Shown in pieces: positions 1 through 8,999 of a DNA stretch of 64,000 nucleotides. Origin of the DNA: Sulfurospirillum sp. UCH001 (GTDB lineage: Bacteria > Campylobacterota > Campylobacteria > Campylobacterales > Sulfurospirillaceae); contig NZ_AP014723.1 in NCBI RefSeq assembly GCF_001548035.1, positions 620,001-684,000 on the forward strand, written 5' to 3'. Each line of letters starts with the position of its first letter. Within the stretch, counting starts at the first letter, position 1. Under the pieces are notes generated by a model, which ran no database searches, had not been told where the DNA came from, and was given only the letters and a program-made list of their open reading frames with translations. Both the position numbers and the translations under genes were made by a program.

Positions 1-1
1 T

Positions 2-991
2 ATTAACAATATCCAAAATCTCGATGTGAAAATTCCTTTAGGCAATCTTGTGGCGATTACAGGTGTGAGTGGTAGCGGTAAAAGTTCACTGATTCTCCAA
101 ACGTTGCTTCCTGTTGCCAAAGAGTATCTCAACCGTGCAAAAAAAGTGAACAAGGTTGCAGGAGTAGAGTGTATAGGACTTGATCAGCTTGATAAAGTGA
201 TTTATCTTGACCAAAGCCCTATTGGTAGGACTCCTCGCTCAAACCCTGCGACTTACACAGGTGTTATGGATGAGATAAGAGCACTCTTTGCCAAAACCAA
301 AGAGGCGCAAATAAGGGGTTACAGTGTTGGTCGTTTCTCCTTTAACGTCAAAGGTGGACGTTGTGAGAAGTGTCAAGGCGATGGAGAAATCAAAATAGAA
401 ATGCACTTCTTACCGGATATTATGGTGAAATGTGACAGTTGTAAAGGGCATCGCTACAATGCGCAAACGTTAGAGATCAAATACAAAGGCAAGTCCATCT
501 CTGATGTACTCGATATGAGTGTTGATGAAGCCTTTGAATTTTTCAAAGCCATTCCAAAAATTCATCAAAAAATTCAAACCTTAGTAGATGTTGGTTTGGG
601 CTACATCACTCTAGGACAAAATGCCGTTACACTGAGTGGTGGTGAAGCGCAGCGTATCAAACTAGCAAAAGAGCTTAGTAAAAAAGATACAGGCAATACC
701 CTCTATGTTTTAGATGAACCAACCACTGGCTTACACTTCGCAGACGTAGATAGACTGGTAAAAGTGTTACACCATCTCACAGATATGGGTAACTCTGTTT
801 TAGTGATAGAACACAACATGGATGTCATCAAAAATGCAGACTATATGATCGACATGGGACCTGAAGGTGGAAGCTATGGAGGGCGCATAATAGCGATAGG
901 AACGCCATTTGATGTTGCTAGGGACGCTGAAGCATCTGGAAGCTATACAGGAAAATTTTTAGCATTAGAATTGGAATCAGAAAAGCAATAA
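2..991 (+). CDS. uvrA: Excinuclease ABC subunit A, C-terminal part (5' end outside window)
   Basis: This is the C-terminal third of UvrA, the damage-recognition ATPase of nucleotide excision repair; the reading frame is open from base 2, so the gene begins upstream of the window. The visible part holds the second ABC ATPase: Walker [11 protein letters not shown], a zinc-binding module with two CxxC pairs (CEKC and CDSC), the ABC signature [15 protein letters not shown], and Walker B followed by LDEPTTGLH. These features are diagnostic for UvrA among ABC proteins. No terminator is evident after the stop. UvrC lies elsewhere in the window (37-38.8 kb, opposite strand), so the two repair genes are not in one operon. 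Identification is secure. Confidence 0.97.
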   Translation: MNNIQNLDVKIPLGNLVAITGVSGSGKSSLILQTLLPVAKEYLNRAKKVNKVAGVECIGLDQLDKVIYLDQSPIGRTPRSNPATYTGVMDEIRALFAKTKEAQIRGYSVGRFSFNVKGGRCEKCQGDGEIKIEMHFLPDIMVKCDSCKGHRYNAQTLEIKYKGKSISDVLDMSVDEAFEFFKAIPKIHQKIQTLVDVGLGYITLGQNAVTLSGGEAQRIKLAKELSKKDTGNTLYVLDEPTTGLHFADVDRLVKVLHHLTDMGNSVLVIEHNMDVIKNADYMIDMGPEGGSYGGRIIAIGTPFDVARDAEASGSYTGKFLALELESEKQ

Positions 992-1085
992 ATAAAAATG
1001 TTTCTTTTGGTAACTCTTTTTATCTTAAAAAATCCTATGAATTCATTTAGAATGAAACATACATAAGTTAGACATAATTTTTAAC

Positions 1086-1091
1086 TATAAT
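1086..1091 (+). promoter_or_regulatory. Predicted -10 element of the first symporter gene
   Basis: A perfect TATAAT lies 31 bases before the TTG start at 1123, in a very AT-rich stretch typical of campylobacterial sigma-70 promoters, which lack a strong -35 box. Transcription would begin near 1098, and AAAGGA at 1111-1116 serves as the ribosome binding site. Inferred from sequence only. Confidence 0.5.
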
Positions 1092-1122
1092 CGATTCATC
1101 TAAATATTCAAAAGGATCTTTC

Positions 1123-2448
1123 TTGGAACAGACAGTAAATGTTGTAAAGAAAAAGGACTGGAAAAGCTATACAATTAAAAGTTTAGCTTTCTGGGTTGTT
1201 TTTGCGATTATCGCGGGTATTGCGTTTGGTATGTATGACCCTAAAATGGCGATTGCAACAAAACCAGGTATTGATTGGTTTATTCAAGCACTTAAATGGC
1301 TTGTAGGACCGATTATCTTCCTAACAATCATTTCAGGTATCGTAGGACTTGAGAGCTTAAAAGAAGTTGGCTCTATTGGTCTTAAAGCGTTTATTTATTT
1401 TGAAATTGTCAGTACGTTTGCTTTAGCTATTGGCGTACTTTTTGGTAACGTATTTGGTCCAGGACACGGCATGAATCTTTCTGTTGAGTCACTTGATGCA
1501 AAAAGTGTGGCAAAATTTACGACAAATACAGGTGATGTAGGCTCAATTTGGTCTATCCTTAAAGGTGCGATTCCAAGTGATCCTATTACTCCATTCCTTA
1601 ATGGTCAAACACTTCAAGTATTAACAATGGCATTGGTTTTAGCAATCTTAATTTCTGCGTTTGGTGGAAAACATAAGCCTGCGATTTTAAAGCCTCTTGA
1701 AATTGCACAAAATTTCTTCTTTAAAATTTTAACTATCTTGATGTGGTTAAGCCCAATCGCTTCATTTAGTGCTATGGCATTCTTGATCGGTAAATTTGGT
1801 ATTTCATCATTGATTAACATGGCAAGCTTACTTGCTGTTATGTTAGTTTCTGTTTTAGTATTTATCTTTGGTGTTTTAGGAATTATTTTATGGTTCTATA
1901 AAATCAATGTTTTCAAATTTATGCGCTTTATCGCTAAAGAAGTACTTATTGTATTTGCAACATCTTCAAGTGAGTCTGCTCTTGCACCACTTATGAGAAG
2001 ACTTGAGTCAGCAGGCGTAAGTAGAGGTACAACAGGACTTGTTATTCCTACTGGATATTCATTTAACCTTGACTGTACAAATATCTACTTGTCATTGGCA
2101 ATTATCTTCCTCTCACAAGCGTTCAATATTCCATTGAGTATTGGTGAGCAGTTAAGCATTATTCTTATCTTAATGATTACCTCAAAAGGTGCTGTTGGTG
2201 TAACAGGTTCAGGCTTCATCGTTCTTGCAGGAACACTTTCTGCAATGGGCGGCGCAATTCCTGTTGTAACGGTTGCGGTTCTTCTTGGTGTTGATAAGTT
2301 TATGAGTGAGATGAGAGCGGTTGGTAACTTGTGTGGTAATGCCGTTGCAGCTGTTGTTGTTGGTGCTTGGGATAAACAAATTGATATGGAAAAATTCAGA
2401 TATGCATTGGATCATCCAGAGACTGTAGCAGACGCTATTCCAGGTTGA
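1123..2448 (+). CDS. Dicarboxylate/amino acid:cation symporter (DAACS family), copy 1
   Basis: A 441-residue inner-membrane carrier of the DAACS (DctA/GltP) family, which couples uptake of C4-dicarboxylates or acidic amino acids to Na+ or H+. Hydrophobic segments run through most of the protein. The serine-rich re-entrant hairpin motif TSSSESALAPLMRRLE and the substrate/cation loop PTGYSFNLDCTNIYLS are visible; the usual NMDGT/NLDGT signature reads NLDCT here. The start is TTG at 1123, supported by AAAGGA six bases upstream and a TATAAT box at 1086. The next gene is a close paralogue, and both end in almost the same residues and the same type of terminator. The exact substrate cannot be told from sequence. 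Confidence 0.9.
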   Translation: MEQTVNVVKKKDWKSYTIKSLAFWVVFAIIAGIAFGMYDPKMAIATKPGIDWFIQALKWLVGPIIFLTIISGIVGLESLKEVGSIGLKAFIYFEIVSTFALAIGVLFGNVFGPGHGMNLSVESLDAKSVAKFTTNTGDVGSIWSILKGAIPSDPITPFLNGQTLQVLTMALVLAILISAFGGKHKPAILKPLEIAQNFFFKILTILMWLSPIASFSAMAFLIGKFGISSLINMASLLAVMLVSVLVFIFGVLGIILWFYKINVFKFMRFIAKEVLIVFATSSSESALAPLMRRLESAGVSRGTTGLVIPTGYSFNLDCTNIYLSLAIIFLSQAFNIPLSIGEQLSIILILMITSKGAVGVTGSGFIVLAGTLSAMGGAIPVVTVAVLLGVDKFMSEMRAVGNLCGNAVAAVVVGAWDKQIDMEKFRYALDHPETVADAIPG

Positions 2449-2457
2449 TACGATTTG

Positions 2458-2483
2458 GCTAATGAGAGGTAACTCTCATTAGC
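2458..2483 (+). terminator. Rho-independent terminator after symporter copy 1
   Basis: A perfect 11-bp stem (GCTAATGAGAG / CTCTCATTAGC) with a GTAA loop is followed by TTTCTTTT. The stop codon is 10 bases upstream. The same stem recurs after copy 2 at 4016-4041, so the terminator was duplicated together with the gene. Confidence 0.85.
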
Positions 2484-2623
2484 TTTCTTTTACATTAGCT
2501 CTATTTTTCTCTCGAAAATTTCTTGAAAAATCTCATTAAAATCCCCTTTCATATGTCATAATAAACATAAACCACTCAATGCTTTATAACATGAGATAAA
2601 TAAGGTTGATCTACAGCGTCCTC

Positions 2624-2645
2624 GCTATAGCATAACTTTTATAGC
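2624..2645 (+). repeat. Short inverted/direct repeat upstream of symporter copy 2
   Basis: GCTATA (2624-2629) and TATAGC (2640-2645) form an inverted repeat, and ATAGCAT occurs directly at 2627-2633 and 2641-2647, just ahead of the ribosome binding site of the second symporter. It could be an operator or a small leader hairpin. The rest of the 2484-2623 gap shows only AT-rich DNA. Confidence 0.3.
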
Positions 2646-2677
2646 ATTGTTTTTAAAGTGAGAAAGAAGGCATTTCA

Positions 2678-4006
2678 TTGGAAACTGTTGAGCAAAAAAA
2701 GGTAGTTAAGCGAGATTGGACACACTATACAATCAAAAGTTTAGCGTTTTGGGTTGTTGTGGCAATTATTGCAGGTATTAGTTTTGGTATGGTTAATCCT
2801 GCGATGGCAGTAAAAGCAAAACCAGGTATTGATTGGTTTATTCAAGTGCTAAAATGGCTTGTAGGACCGATTATCTTCCTAACAATCATTTCAGGTATCG
2901 TAGGACTTGAGAGTTTAAAGGAAGTTGGCTCTATTGGTCTTAAAGCGTTTATTTATTTTGAAGTAGTGAGTACTTTTGCTTTAGCTATTGGCGTTTTATT
3001 TGGAAATATTTTAAAGCCAGGTACGGGAATGAATCTTTCCGTTGAATCTTTAGATGCTTCCAGCGTAGAGAGTTTTACTAAAAATGGTCAAGAAACTGCA
3101 ACGGCTTGGAGTATACTTAAAAGTGCTATTCCAACAGATCCTATTACACCGTTTCTTTATGGCAATACACTGCAAGTACTTGTGATGGCTCTTACGATTG
3201 CTATTTTAATTGCAGCATTTGGGGATAAATATAAATCCGCTATCTTAAAACCACTCGAAAAAGTTCAAGATTTTTTCTTTAAAATTTTAACGGTTGTTAT
3301 GTGGTTAAGTCCACTTGCTAGTTTTAGTGCCATGGCATTTCTTATTGGCAAATTCGGTATTGCTTCATTGATTGGAATGGCAAGCCTTCTTGGTGTTATG
3401 CTTGTTTCTGTTTTAGCTTTTTTATTTGGTATTCTTGGCATTATTTTATGGTTTTATAAAATCAATGTTTTTAAATTTATGCGTTTTATTGCTAAAGAGG
3501 TACTTATTGTATTTGCAACATCTTCAAGTGAGTCTGCTCTTGCTCCTTTGATGCGTCGTTTAGAAGCAGCAGGTGTTAGTCGTGGTACAACGGGACTTGT
3601 TATCCCAACAGGCTATTCGTTTAATCTTGACTGTACCAATATTTATCTTTCTCTTTCTATTATCTTTTTGGCACAAGCTTTCAATATCCCTTTAACACTT
3701 TCACATGAACTTTCTATTATTTTCATTTTGATGGTTGCATCTAAAGGGGCGGTTGGTGTTACAGGTTCAGGATTTATTGTTCTTGCAGGTACGTTGTCTG
3801 CAATGGGCGATGTAATTCCTGTTGTAACGGTTGCGGTTCTTCTTGGTGTTGATAAGTTTATGAGTGAGATGAGAGCGGTTGGTAACTTGTGTGGTAATGC
3901 AGTTGCAGCTGTTGTTGTTGGTGCTTGGGATAAACAAATTGATATGGAAAAATTTAGATATTCACTTGATCATCCAGAAAGCGTTGAAGACACAATACCT
4001 GGTTGA
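2678..4006 (+). CDS. Dicarboxylate/amino acid:cation symporter (DAACS family), copy 2
   Basis: A 442-residue paralogue of the preceding gene with the same membrane architecture, the same TSSSESALAPLMRRLE hairpin and the same NLDCTNIYL loop. The start is TTG at 2678 behind AGAAAGAAGG. It differs from copy 1 mostly in the N-terminal 15 residues, the extracellular stretch around residues 115-140 and scattered synonymous codons. Long blocks near residues 25-80 and 370-430 are almost identical at DNA level, including third codon positions, which suggests gene conversion. It has its own upstream region and terminator, so it can be expressed separately from copy 1. Substrate is uncertain. Confidence 0.9.
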   Translation: METVEQKKVVKRDWTHYTIKSLAFWVVVAIIAGISFGMVNPAMAVKAKPGIDWFIQVLKWLVGPIIFLTIISGIVGLESLKEVGSIGLKAFIYFEVVSTFALAIGVLFGNILKPGTGMNLSVESLDASSVESFTKNGQETATAWSILKSAIPTDPITPFLYGNTLQVLVMALTIAILIAAFGDKYKSAILKPLEKVQDFFFKILTVVMWLSPLASFSAMAFLIGKFGIASLIGMASLLGVMLVSVLAFLFGILGIILWFYKINVFKFMRFIAKEVLIVFATSSSESALAPLMRRLEAAGVSRGTTGLVIPTGYSFNLDCTNIYLSLSIIFLAQAFNIPLTLSHELSIIFILMVASKGAVGVTGSGFIVLAGTLSAMGDVIPVVTVAVLLGVDKFMSEMRAVGNLCGNAVAAVVVGAWDKQIDMEKFRYSLDHPESVEDTIPG

Positions 4007-4015
4007 TACGATTTG

Positions 4016-4045
4016 GCTAATGAGAGGTTTCTCTCATTAGCTTTT
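4016..4045 (+). terminator. Rho-independent terminator after symporter copy 2
   Basis: The 11-bp stem GCTAATGAGAG / CTCTCATTAGC (4016-4026 / 4031-4041) has a GTTT loop and is followed by TTTTT. It matches the terminator of copy 1 except for the loop. Confidence 0.88.
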
Positions 4046-4091
4046 TAACTAAAGCGCGCTATAATCTAACAAATTCATAAAGAGAGATGAC

Positions 4092-4901
4092 ATGCTAGAA
4101 GAGATAGCTGAGCGCATCAAAGCACTTCCTCCACTTCCTAAAAGTTTTTATCAGATGAGTTTGATCTGCCAAGATCCAAATGCAAGCATTAGTGACCTTG
4201 CTCGCGTGATCGAAGAAGATCCGATGCTGGTTGCTAACCTTTTAAAAGTCGCAAATTCTCCTCTCTATGGTTTTAGACGTGAAATTAAAAATGTGACGCA
4301 AGCTGTTAGCCTTTTTGGGATGTCCACAACACGCTCTTTAGTCACTGATATGTCTATTAAAAAACTTTTACAAGTCGACATGGCACCTTATGGTGTTACC
4401 CCTGAAGAGTTTGCTGCGATTTCAAATTTGCAAAGTGCTCTTATTATGCAGTGGTACAGCAAAATTGATCCATCAAAAACAGATTTTCTTTTTCTTGCAG
4501 CGCTTTTGCAAGAGACAGGAAAAATTCTGATCGCCGATGAAATTGTAAAAAATAATGAAACCTACCAATTCAAATCTGAAATTGAAAATAGCACCAATAT
4601 CGCCGATGTTGAGCGTATGTTTGTGCGTATTACGAGCAGTGAAGTGGCTGCATTGATCTTCAAACATTGGAAATTTGAAGAAAAAATGGTTGAAGCGATT
4701 GCGTATTCAGACGCTTTAGGCGCTATCCCCGATGAGATACGTCCTTACGCATTTGCTCTTAAAGTCGCTAAAACGGCTATTCCTATCAATTCCCCTTTGA
4801 GCGAGAGAAGTGTCAATCTTGCTCTTAAACTTTTAGAAAAAGAAGAGTTAGATCAAAATACTTTCCTTGATGTTGTTGACAAACTCAAAGAATCTTACTA
4901 A
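4092..4901 (+). CDS. HDOD domain signalling protein
   Basis: A 269-residue cytoplasmic protein dominated by an HDOD domain (about residues 8-205), a helical HD-related output domain lacking phosphodiesterase activity in most family members and often tied to signalling or stress responses. Typical features are the LPPLPKSF start, the EDPMLVANLLKVANSPLYG segment and the later HWKFEEKMVEAIAYSD helix. The ATG at 4092 follows AGAGAGATG. It lies 25 bases upstream of polA and is probably cotranscribed with it. The biological role is unknown; only the domain assignment is secure. Confidence 0.85.
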   Translation: MLEEIAERIKALPPLPKSFYQMSLICQDPNASISDLARVIEEDPMLVANLLKVANSPLYGFRREIKNVTQAVSLFGMSTTRSLVTDMSIKKLLQVDMAPYGVTPEEFAAISNLQSALIMQWYSKIDPSKTDFLFLAALLQETGKILIADEIVKNNETYQFKSEIENSTNIADVERMFVRITSSEVAALIFKHWKFEEKMVEAIAYSDALGAIPDEIRPYAFALKVAKTAIPINSPLSERSVNLALKLLEKEELDQNTFLDVVDKLKESY

Positions 4902-4926
4902 CCCCTTACACCATAAAGGCGCTTTC

Positions 4927-7584
4927 GTGAAAACACTTACCATTATTGATACATTTGGCTTTTTTTTTAGAAATTATTATGCTCTTCCCCAATTGCGCAA
5001 TTCGCAAGGTTTCCCAACAGGACTTTTAACAGGATTTGCCAATTTTATTTATGCGATTAAGAATGAACATGATACCGATTATTTGATGTTCGCACTAGAT
5101 AGCAAAGGTAAAAACTTTCGTCATGAGATAGACCCAAACTATAAAGCCAATCGTCCTGAAGCACCGGAAGATCTCAAGCGCCAACTTCCTGTAGCAATTT
5201 CATGGATTGAAAAGATGGGCTTTAAATGTTACAGCGAAGAGGGATATGAGGCCGATGATGTCATCGCTTCTGCAGTACGCTTTGCTAAAAGCCACGATAT
5301 TAAAGTGCGCATTGTAACGCACGATAAAGACCTCTACCAACTTATAGATGATGGACGAGTTGTCATTTATGATCCTATGAAAAAAAGTGAAGTCGATACA
5401 GAAAAGTGTTTTGAAAAATTTGGTGTATATCCCAATAAAATTAACGAATACCTCTCTTTAGTAGGCGATACCGCCGATAATATACCAGGGGTAAAAGGCA
5501 TAGGTCCAAAAGGTGCAAAAAAACTTTTAGATGATTTTGGAACGGTGGAAAATGTTTATGCAAACTTAGAGCGTGTCGGAAATCCTCGCGTACAGAGTAT
5601 GCTTGAAGAGGGAAAAGACAAGGCTTTTTTAAGTAAGCAGTTGGTCCGTTTAGATGATTCACTGAGTATCGCTGATAAATTTGAATCGTTCCATTTCCCA
5701 TGCGATAATCCTTTAATAAACATTGCAGATGAATTAGAAAAGTATGAGCTACGTCATATGCTTTCTCGTGTACGCAATGAAGCTTTACATGCAAAGCCAA
5801 AAGAAGAGGCGAGTAATAGTTTTAAAGCGATCTTAGTCGATGATGCGAAAATGTTGTTCAACATCATTGAGGGAATCGAAGAGGGGTCTATTGTAGCGTT
5901 TGATACAGAGACCAATGCCCTTGATGCCTACAACGCTAAAATCGTAGGCTTTTCTTTTGCTATAAATGATAAAGAGGCGTACTATGTCCCGATCGCACAT
6001 CACTATTTGGGGGTGGGTGAGCAGATTAGCTTTGAAGATGCAAAGCGTGCATTAAGCGAGCTTTTTGCTCATAAAATTGTAGGACAAAATCTCAAGTATG
6101 ATCTTGCAGTTATTGAAAACAATTTTGGTATCCAAAATATCTCTATTTACGCCGATACAATGCTCCTTGCATGGCTATTAAATCCAGAGAGTAGTGTAGG
6201 ACTCGATACGCTTGCGCTTCGCTTTTTTAACCACTCTATGGTTAAGTTTAAAGATGTAGTAGGCAAAGGTGAAAACTTTAGTACGGTCGCACTTGAAAAA
6301 GCATGCGAATATGCCGCTGAAGATGCATGGATGACACTCAGGCTTTATCATAAATTGCATGAAATGTTAGAGCCTGCTTTGCTTGACCTTGCCAAAGAGG
6401 TAGAGTTTCCATTTATCAAAACACTGATGAAAATGGAGAAAGAGGGTATTAAGGTCGATAGTGGTTATTTTGAAACACTTTTAAAGCGAACCGATCATGC
6501 CATAGAAGCTCTAAAAACAGAAATTTTTGCATTGTGCGAAACAACGTTCAATCTCAATTCGACACAGCAATTAGGCGCTGTTTTGTTTGAACAATTAGGA
6601 CTTCCTACGGTGAAAAAAACAAAAACAGGCTATAGCACGGATGAAAATGTTCTGAATGAACTTTTAGAGAAGCATCCAAGTATTGCTAAAATTTTAGAAT
6701 ACAGGGAACTTTATAAATTGCGCTCTACCTACATTGAGCCACTTTTAAAACTTTCAAAAGAGTCACCTCTTGGACGTGTACATACTTCATTTATGCAAAT
6801 AGGAACAGCAACGGGACGTCTAAGCTCTAAAGATCCAAACTTACAAAATATCCCTGTAAAAACAGAGTTGGGACGTGAAGTGCGTGGTGGTTTTGTTGCA
6901 AAAGAAGGGTATAAACTTATCGGCATCGACTATTCGCAGATTGAACTTAGACTGTTGGCACATTTTAGTGGTGATGAAGCGATGGTAGAAGCGTTTAGGA
7001 CAGGTAAAGATATCCATAAAGAGACAGCATTAAAACTCTTTGGTGAAGAAGAGGCAGTGGCAAAACGTGGTGTGGCAAAAAGCATTAACTTTGGTCTGCT
7101 TTATGGAATGGGACCAAAACGTCTTTCTGAAACCATTGGTATCTCGATGAAAGAAGCGAAGAGTTATATAGAGAGTTATTTTGCAACATTCCCGACGATT
7201 AAAAATTACCTAACAGCTGTCGCAGACAATGCGAAAGAGAAAGGTTTTGTACAAACTCTTTTAGGGCGAAAGCGCTTTTTTGATTTTGAACATGCCAATG
7301 CAATGCAATACGCAGGCTACCTTCGTGAAGCGGTCAATACCGTTTTCCAAGGAAGTGCAGCAGATCTTATCAAGCTGTCAATGAATAAAATTATGACAAC
7401 ACTGGTGGATGATGAAGCAAAACTACTACTTCAAATTCACGATGAGCTTATCTTTGAGGTAAAAGAAGAGAAGGCAGAAGCATTTGCTAAAGCGGCACAA
7501 AACGTTATGGAAGAGATTTATACACTCAAAGTACCGCTAAAAGTTTCTATTGCGATAGGTAATAATTGGGGAGAGTTAAAATGA
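4927..7584 (+). CDS. polA: DNA polymerase I
   Basis: An 885-residue DNA polymerase I that fills gaps and removes RNA primers. The GTG at 4927 is the preferred start: it is preceded by AAAGG and gives the conserved N-terminus VKTLTIIDTFGFFFRNYYALP; the reading frame extends 20 codons further upstream without family similarity. Three domains are visible: the 5'-3' exonuclease (about 1-290), a 3'-5' proofreading domain with the intact acidic pair in FDTETNALD (D326, E328) and the late YAAEDAW motif, and the polymerase with motif A IGIDYSQIELR (D668), motif B KRGVAKSINFGLLYG and motif C LQIHDELIF (D839). Proofreading residues appear present, unlike in some bacterial Pol I enzymes. Its stop overlaps the mntP start as ATGA. 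Confidence 0.96.
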   Translation: MKTLTIIDTFGFFFRNYYALPQLRNSQGFPTGLLTGFANFIYAIKNEHDTDYLMFALDSKGKNFRHEIDPNYKANRPEAPEDLKRQLPVAISWIEKMGFKCYSEEGYEADDVIASAVRFAKSHDIKVRIVTHDKDLYQLIDDGRVVIYDPMKKSEVDTEKCFEKFGVYPNKINEYLSLVGDTADNIPGVKGIGPKGAKKLLDDFGTVENVYANLERVGNPRVQSMLEEGKDKAFLSKQLVRLDDSLSIADKFESFHFPCDNPLINIADELEKYELRHMLSRVRNEALHAKPKEEASNSFKAILVDDAKMLFNIIEGIEEGSIVAFDTETNALDAYNAKIVGFSFAINDKEAYYVPIAHHYLGVGEQISFEDAKRALSELFAHKIVGQNLKYDLAVIENNFGIQNISIYADTMLLAWLLNPESSVGLDTLALRFFNHSMVKFKDVVGKGENFSTVALEKACEYAAEDAWMTLRLYHKLHEMLEPALLDLAKEVEFPFIKTLMKMEKEGIKVDSGYFETLLKRTDHAIEALKTEIFALCETTFNLNSTQQLGAVLFEQLGLPTVKKTKTGYSTDENVLNELLEKHPSIAKILEYRELYKLRSTYIEPLLKLSKESPLGRVHTSFMQIGTATGRLSSKDPNLQNIPVKTELGREVRGGFVAKEGYKLIGIDYSQIELRLLAHFSGDEAMVEAFRTGKDIHKETALKLFGEEEAVAKRGVAKSINFGLLYGMGPKRLSETIGISMKEAKSYIESYFATFPTIKNYLTAVADNAKEKGFVQTLLGRKRFFDFEHANAMQYAGYLREAVNTVFQGSAADLIKLSMNKIMTTLVDDEAKLLLQIHDELIFEVKEEKAEAFAKAAQNVMEEIYTLKVPLKVSIAIGNNWGELK

Positions 7585-8120
7585 TAGAAGTGTTGTTATT
7601 GGCATTTGCCCTTAGTATGGATGCTTTTGCTGTTTCCATCGGATTGGGCTCAAAAAATGTTGAGAGCACAAAAGCATTAGCCCTAAAAGCGGGGCTTTTC
7701 TTTGGTATTTTTCAAGCATTAATGCCACTATTTGGTTATTTAGGTGGACGAGGATTGCTAGGTTTTGTAAGTGATTATGCGCATTACATTGCTTTTGCAC
7801 TTTTAGTACTCATTGGCGCTAAAATGATTTATGAAGGCGTGAATGAGGGTGTAGAAGAAGAGCTTGCAAAGATTACCAATAAAGTGATGCTTACCCTTGC
7901 CATTGCAACGAGTATCGACGCAATGGCAGCAGGATTTAGTTTGATGCTTCTAGAACTGAATCCTCTTCTTGCGTGTGGTATTATTGGACTTACGACGTTT
8001 ATCATTAGCTTCATAGGTGTCTATGTTGGTAAATTAAGTGGTACGTGGTTGGAAAGTAAAGCTGAAATTTTTGGTGGTGTTGTTTTAGTCGCTATTGGTT
8101 TTAGGATTTTATTTTTTTAG
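7581..8120 (+). CDS. mntP: Manganese efflux pump MntP-like membrane protein
   Basis: A 179-residue membrane protein of the MntP (formerly DUF204/YebN) family, which exports Mn2+. Six hydrophobic segments are apparent, arranged as two repeats. Each repeat carries the acidic motif in the membrane: ALSMDAFAVSIGLG near the N-terminus and ATSIDAMAAGFSL in the second half. The ATG at 7581 overlaps the polA stop (ATGA), which implies translational coupling. No manganese riboswitch is visible because the gene sits inside the operon. Family assignment is strong, while metal specificity is inferred from the family. Confidence 0.9.
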   Translation: MIEVLLLAFALSMDAFAVSIGLGSKNVESTKALALKAGLFFGIFQALMPLFGYLGGRGLLGFVSDYAHYIAFALLVLIGAKMIYEGVNEGVEEELAKITNKVMLTLAIATSIDAMAAGFSLMLLELNPLLACGIIGLTTFIISFIGVYVGKLSGTWLESKAEIFGGVVLVAIGFRILFF

Positions 8121-8125
8121 AAATC

Positions 8126-8154
8126 GTTATCTTTAGCTCTAGGCTAAAGATAAC
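8126..8154. terminator. Bidirectional hairpin between mntP and the outer-membrane barrel gene
   Basis: A perfect 12-bp stem GTTATCTTTAGC / GCTAAAGATAAC with a TCTAG loop sits between convergent genes. The flanking U-runs are short on either strand, so termination efficiency is uncertain. Confidence 0.6.
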
Positions 8155-8165
8155 ATTAGAATAAT

Positions 8166-8786
8166 TTAGAATTTGTAGTTTAGACCGACATAATATTGAA
8201 TGATTTTTTCAGATTCGATTTTAATACTTGCTGAATTAGTACCATCATTTATAGAAAAGGTATCTTTTACATCACTAATCATATAGCGAACACCTATCTC
8301 TAGCTCAGTATTTTTAGTCATTGAGTATAGAAAACCAGCTTCTGGACCATAGTTAAAACCTTTTGGCTTATCAAGTGATAATATTTCTGCATTTTCAAAT
8401 GACCATTTAGCTTTGCTATAAGAAACATTTAGACCTATAAAGGGAATAAAATCCGATTTGTTTTTAAATAAATAATCATATCCCAAACCAAATGTATAAG
8501 AGGATAAATCATCTTTTTTATTTTGATATGCAAAGTTTCCGTAAACTCTTCCAAATTCGAAATATTTACCTACTTTTATGCCTTCATAAGTACTATCAAT
8601 CGTATCTTTATCAGTACCTGAGGTGTTGTATCCTAAACTAGGAATATTAGCGTAACCGGAAGTTTTTGTATGTACATTCATACCACCAAACTCACCACCG
8701 ACAAACCAACTATTATTTGTTTCTGATGCAAGCAGTCCTGATAAACTTGCACATAGTAATGATACTACAATCAAACTCTTTTTCAT
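8166..8786 (-). CDS. Outer-membrane beta-barrel protein
   Basis: A 206-residue protein with a clear signal peptide (MKKSLIVVSLLCASLSGLLAS, cleavage near residue 21) followed by alternating amphipathic beta strands and a C-terminal aromatic residue (YYVGLNYKF), the hallmark of BAM-assembled barrels. Size and pattern suit a small eight-stranded OmpX/OmpW/OprF-N-like porin or adhesin-type barrel. No peptidoglycan-binding OmpA domain is present. The gene is monocistronic, convergent with mntP and divergent from an XRE regulator. Function is not assignable beyond the fold. Confidence 0.75.
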   Translation of the reverse strand: MKKSLIVVSLLCASLSGLLASETNNSWFVGGEFGGMNVHTKTSGYANIPSLGYNTSGTDKDTIDSTYEGIKVGKYFEFGRVYGNFAYQNKKDDLSSYTFGLGYDYLFKNKSDFIPFIGLNVSYSKAKWSFENAEILSLDKPKGFNYGPEAGFLYSMTKNTELEIGVRYMISDVKDTFSINDGTNSASIKIESEKIIQYYVGLNYKF

Positions 8787-8905
8787 ATCTTTCCTTTTAT
8801 AAATTTAAAGTGACCTGCAATTAAAGCATATTTAATGAATCAAAATCAAATAGTTATTACTAGTCGTTTTCATTCTATAAAATATAAAGAAAATATTTCT
8901 ATGGT

Positions 8906-8925
8906 TGTGACGCATTCTGTGACGC
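8906..8925 (+). repeat. Tandem TGTGACGC direct repeat upstream of the XRE regulator
   Basis: TGTGACGC occurs at 8906-8913 and 8918-8925, a 12-base period, in the intergenic region between the divergent barrel gene and the XRE regulator. An AT-rich TACTATAATT follows immediately. GC-rich direct repeats in such an AT-rich gap suggest a regulator binding site. Confidence 0.4.
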
Positions 8926-8999
8926 GCTAGTACTATAATTAAGATTATAAAATCAAATAGCAAGGTTAGCTATACATATATTGATAAAGGAAAATCTCT

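Noticed and set aside
5441-5800. 119-codon minus-strand frame inside polA
   Set aside because: Lies antisense to the conserved 5'-3' exonuclease domain and carries no recognisable motif.
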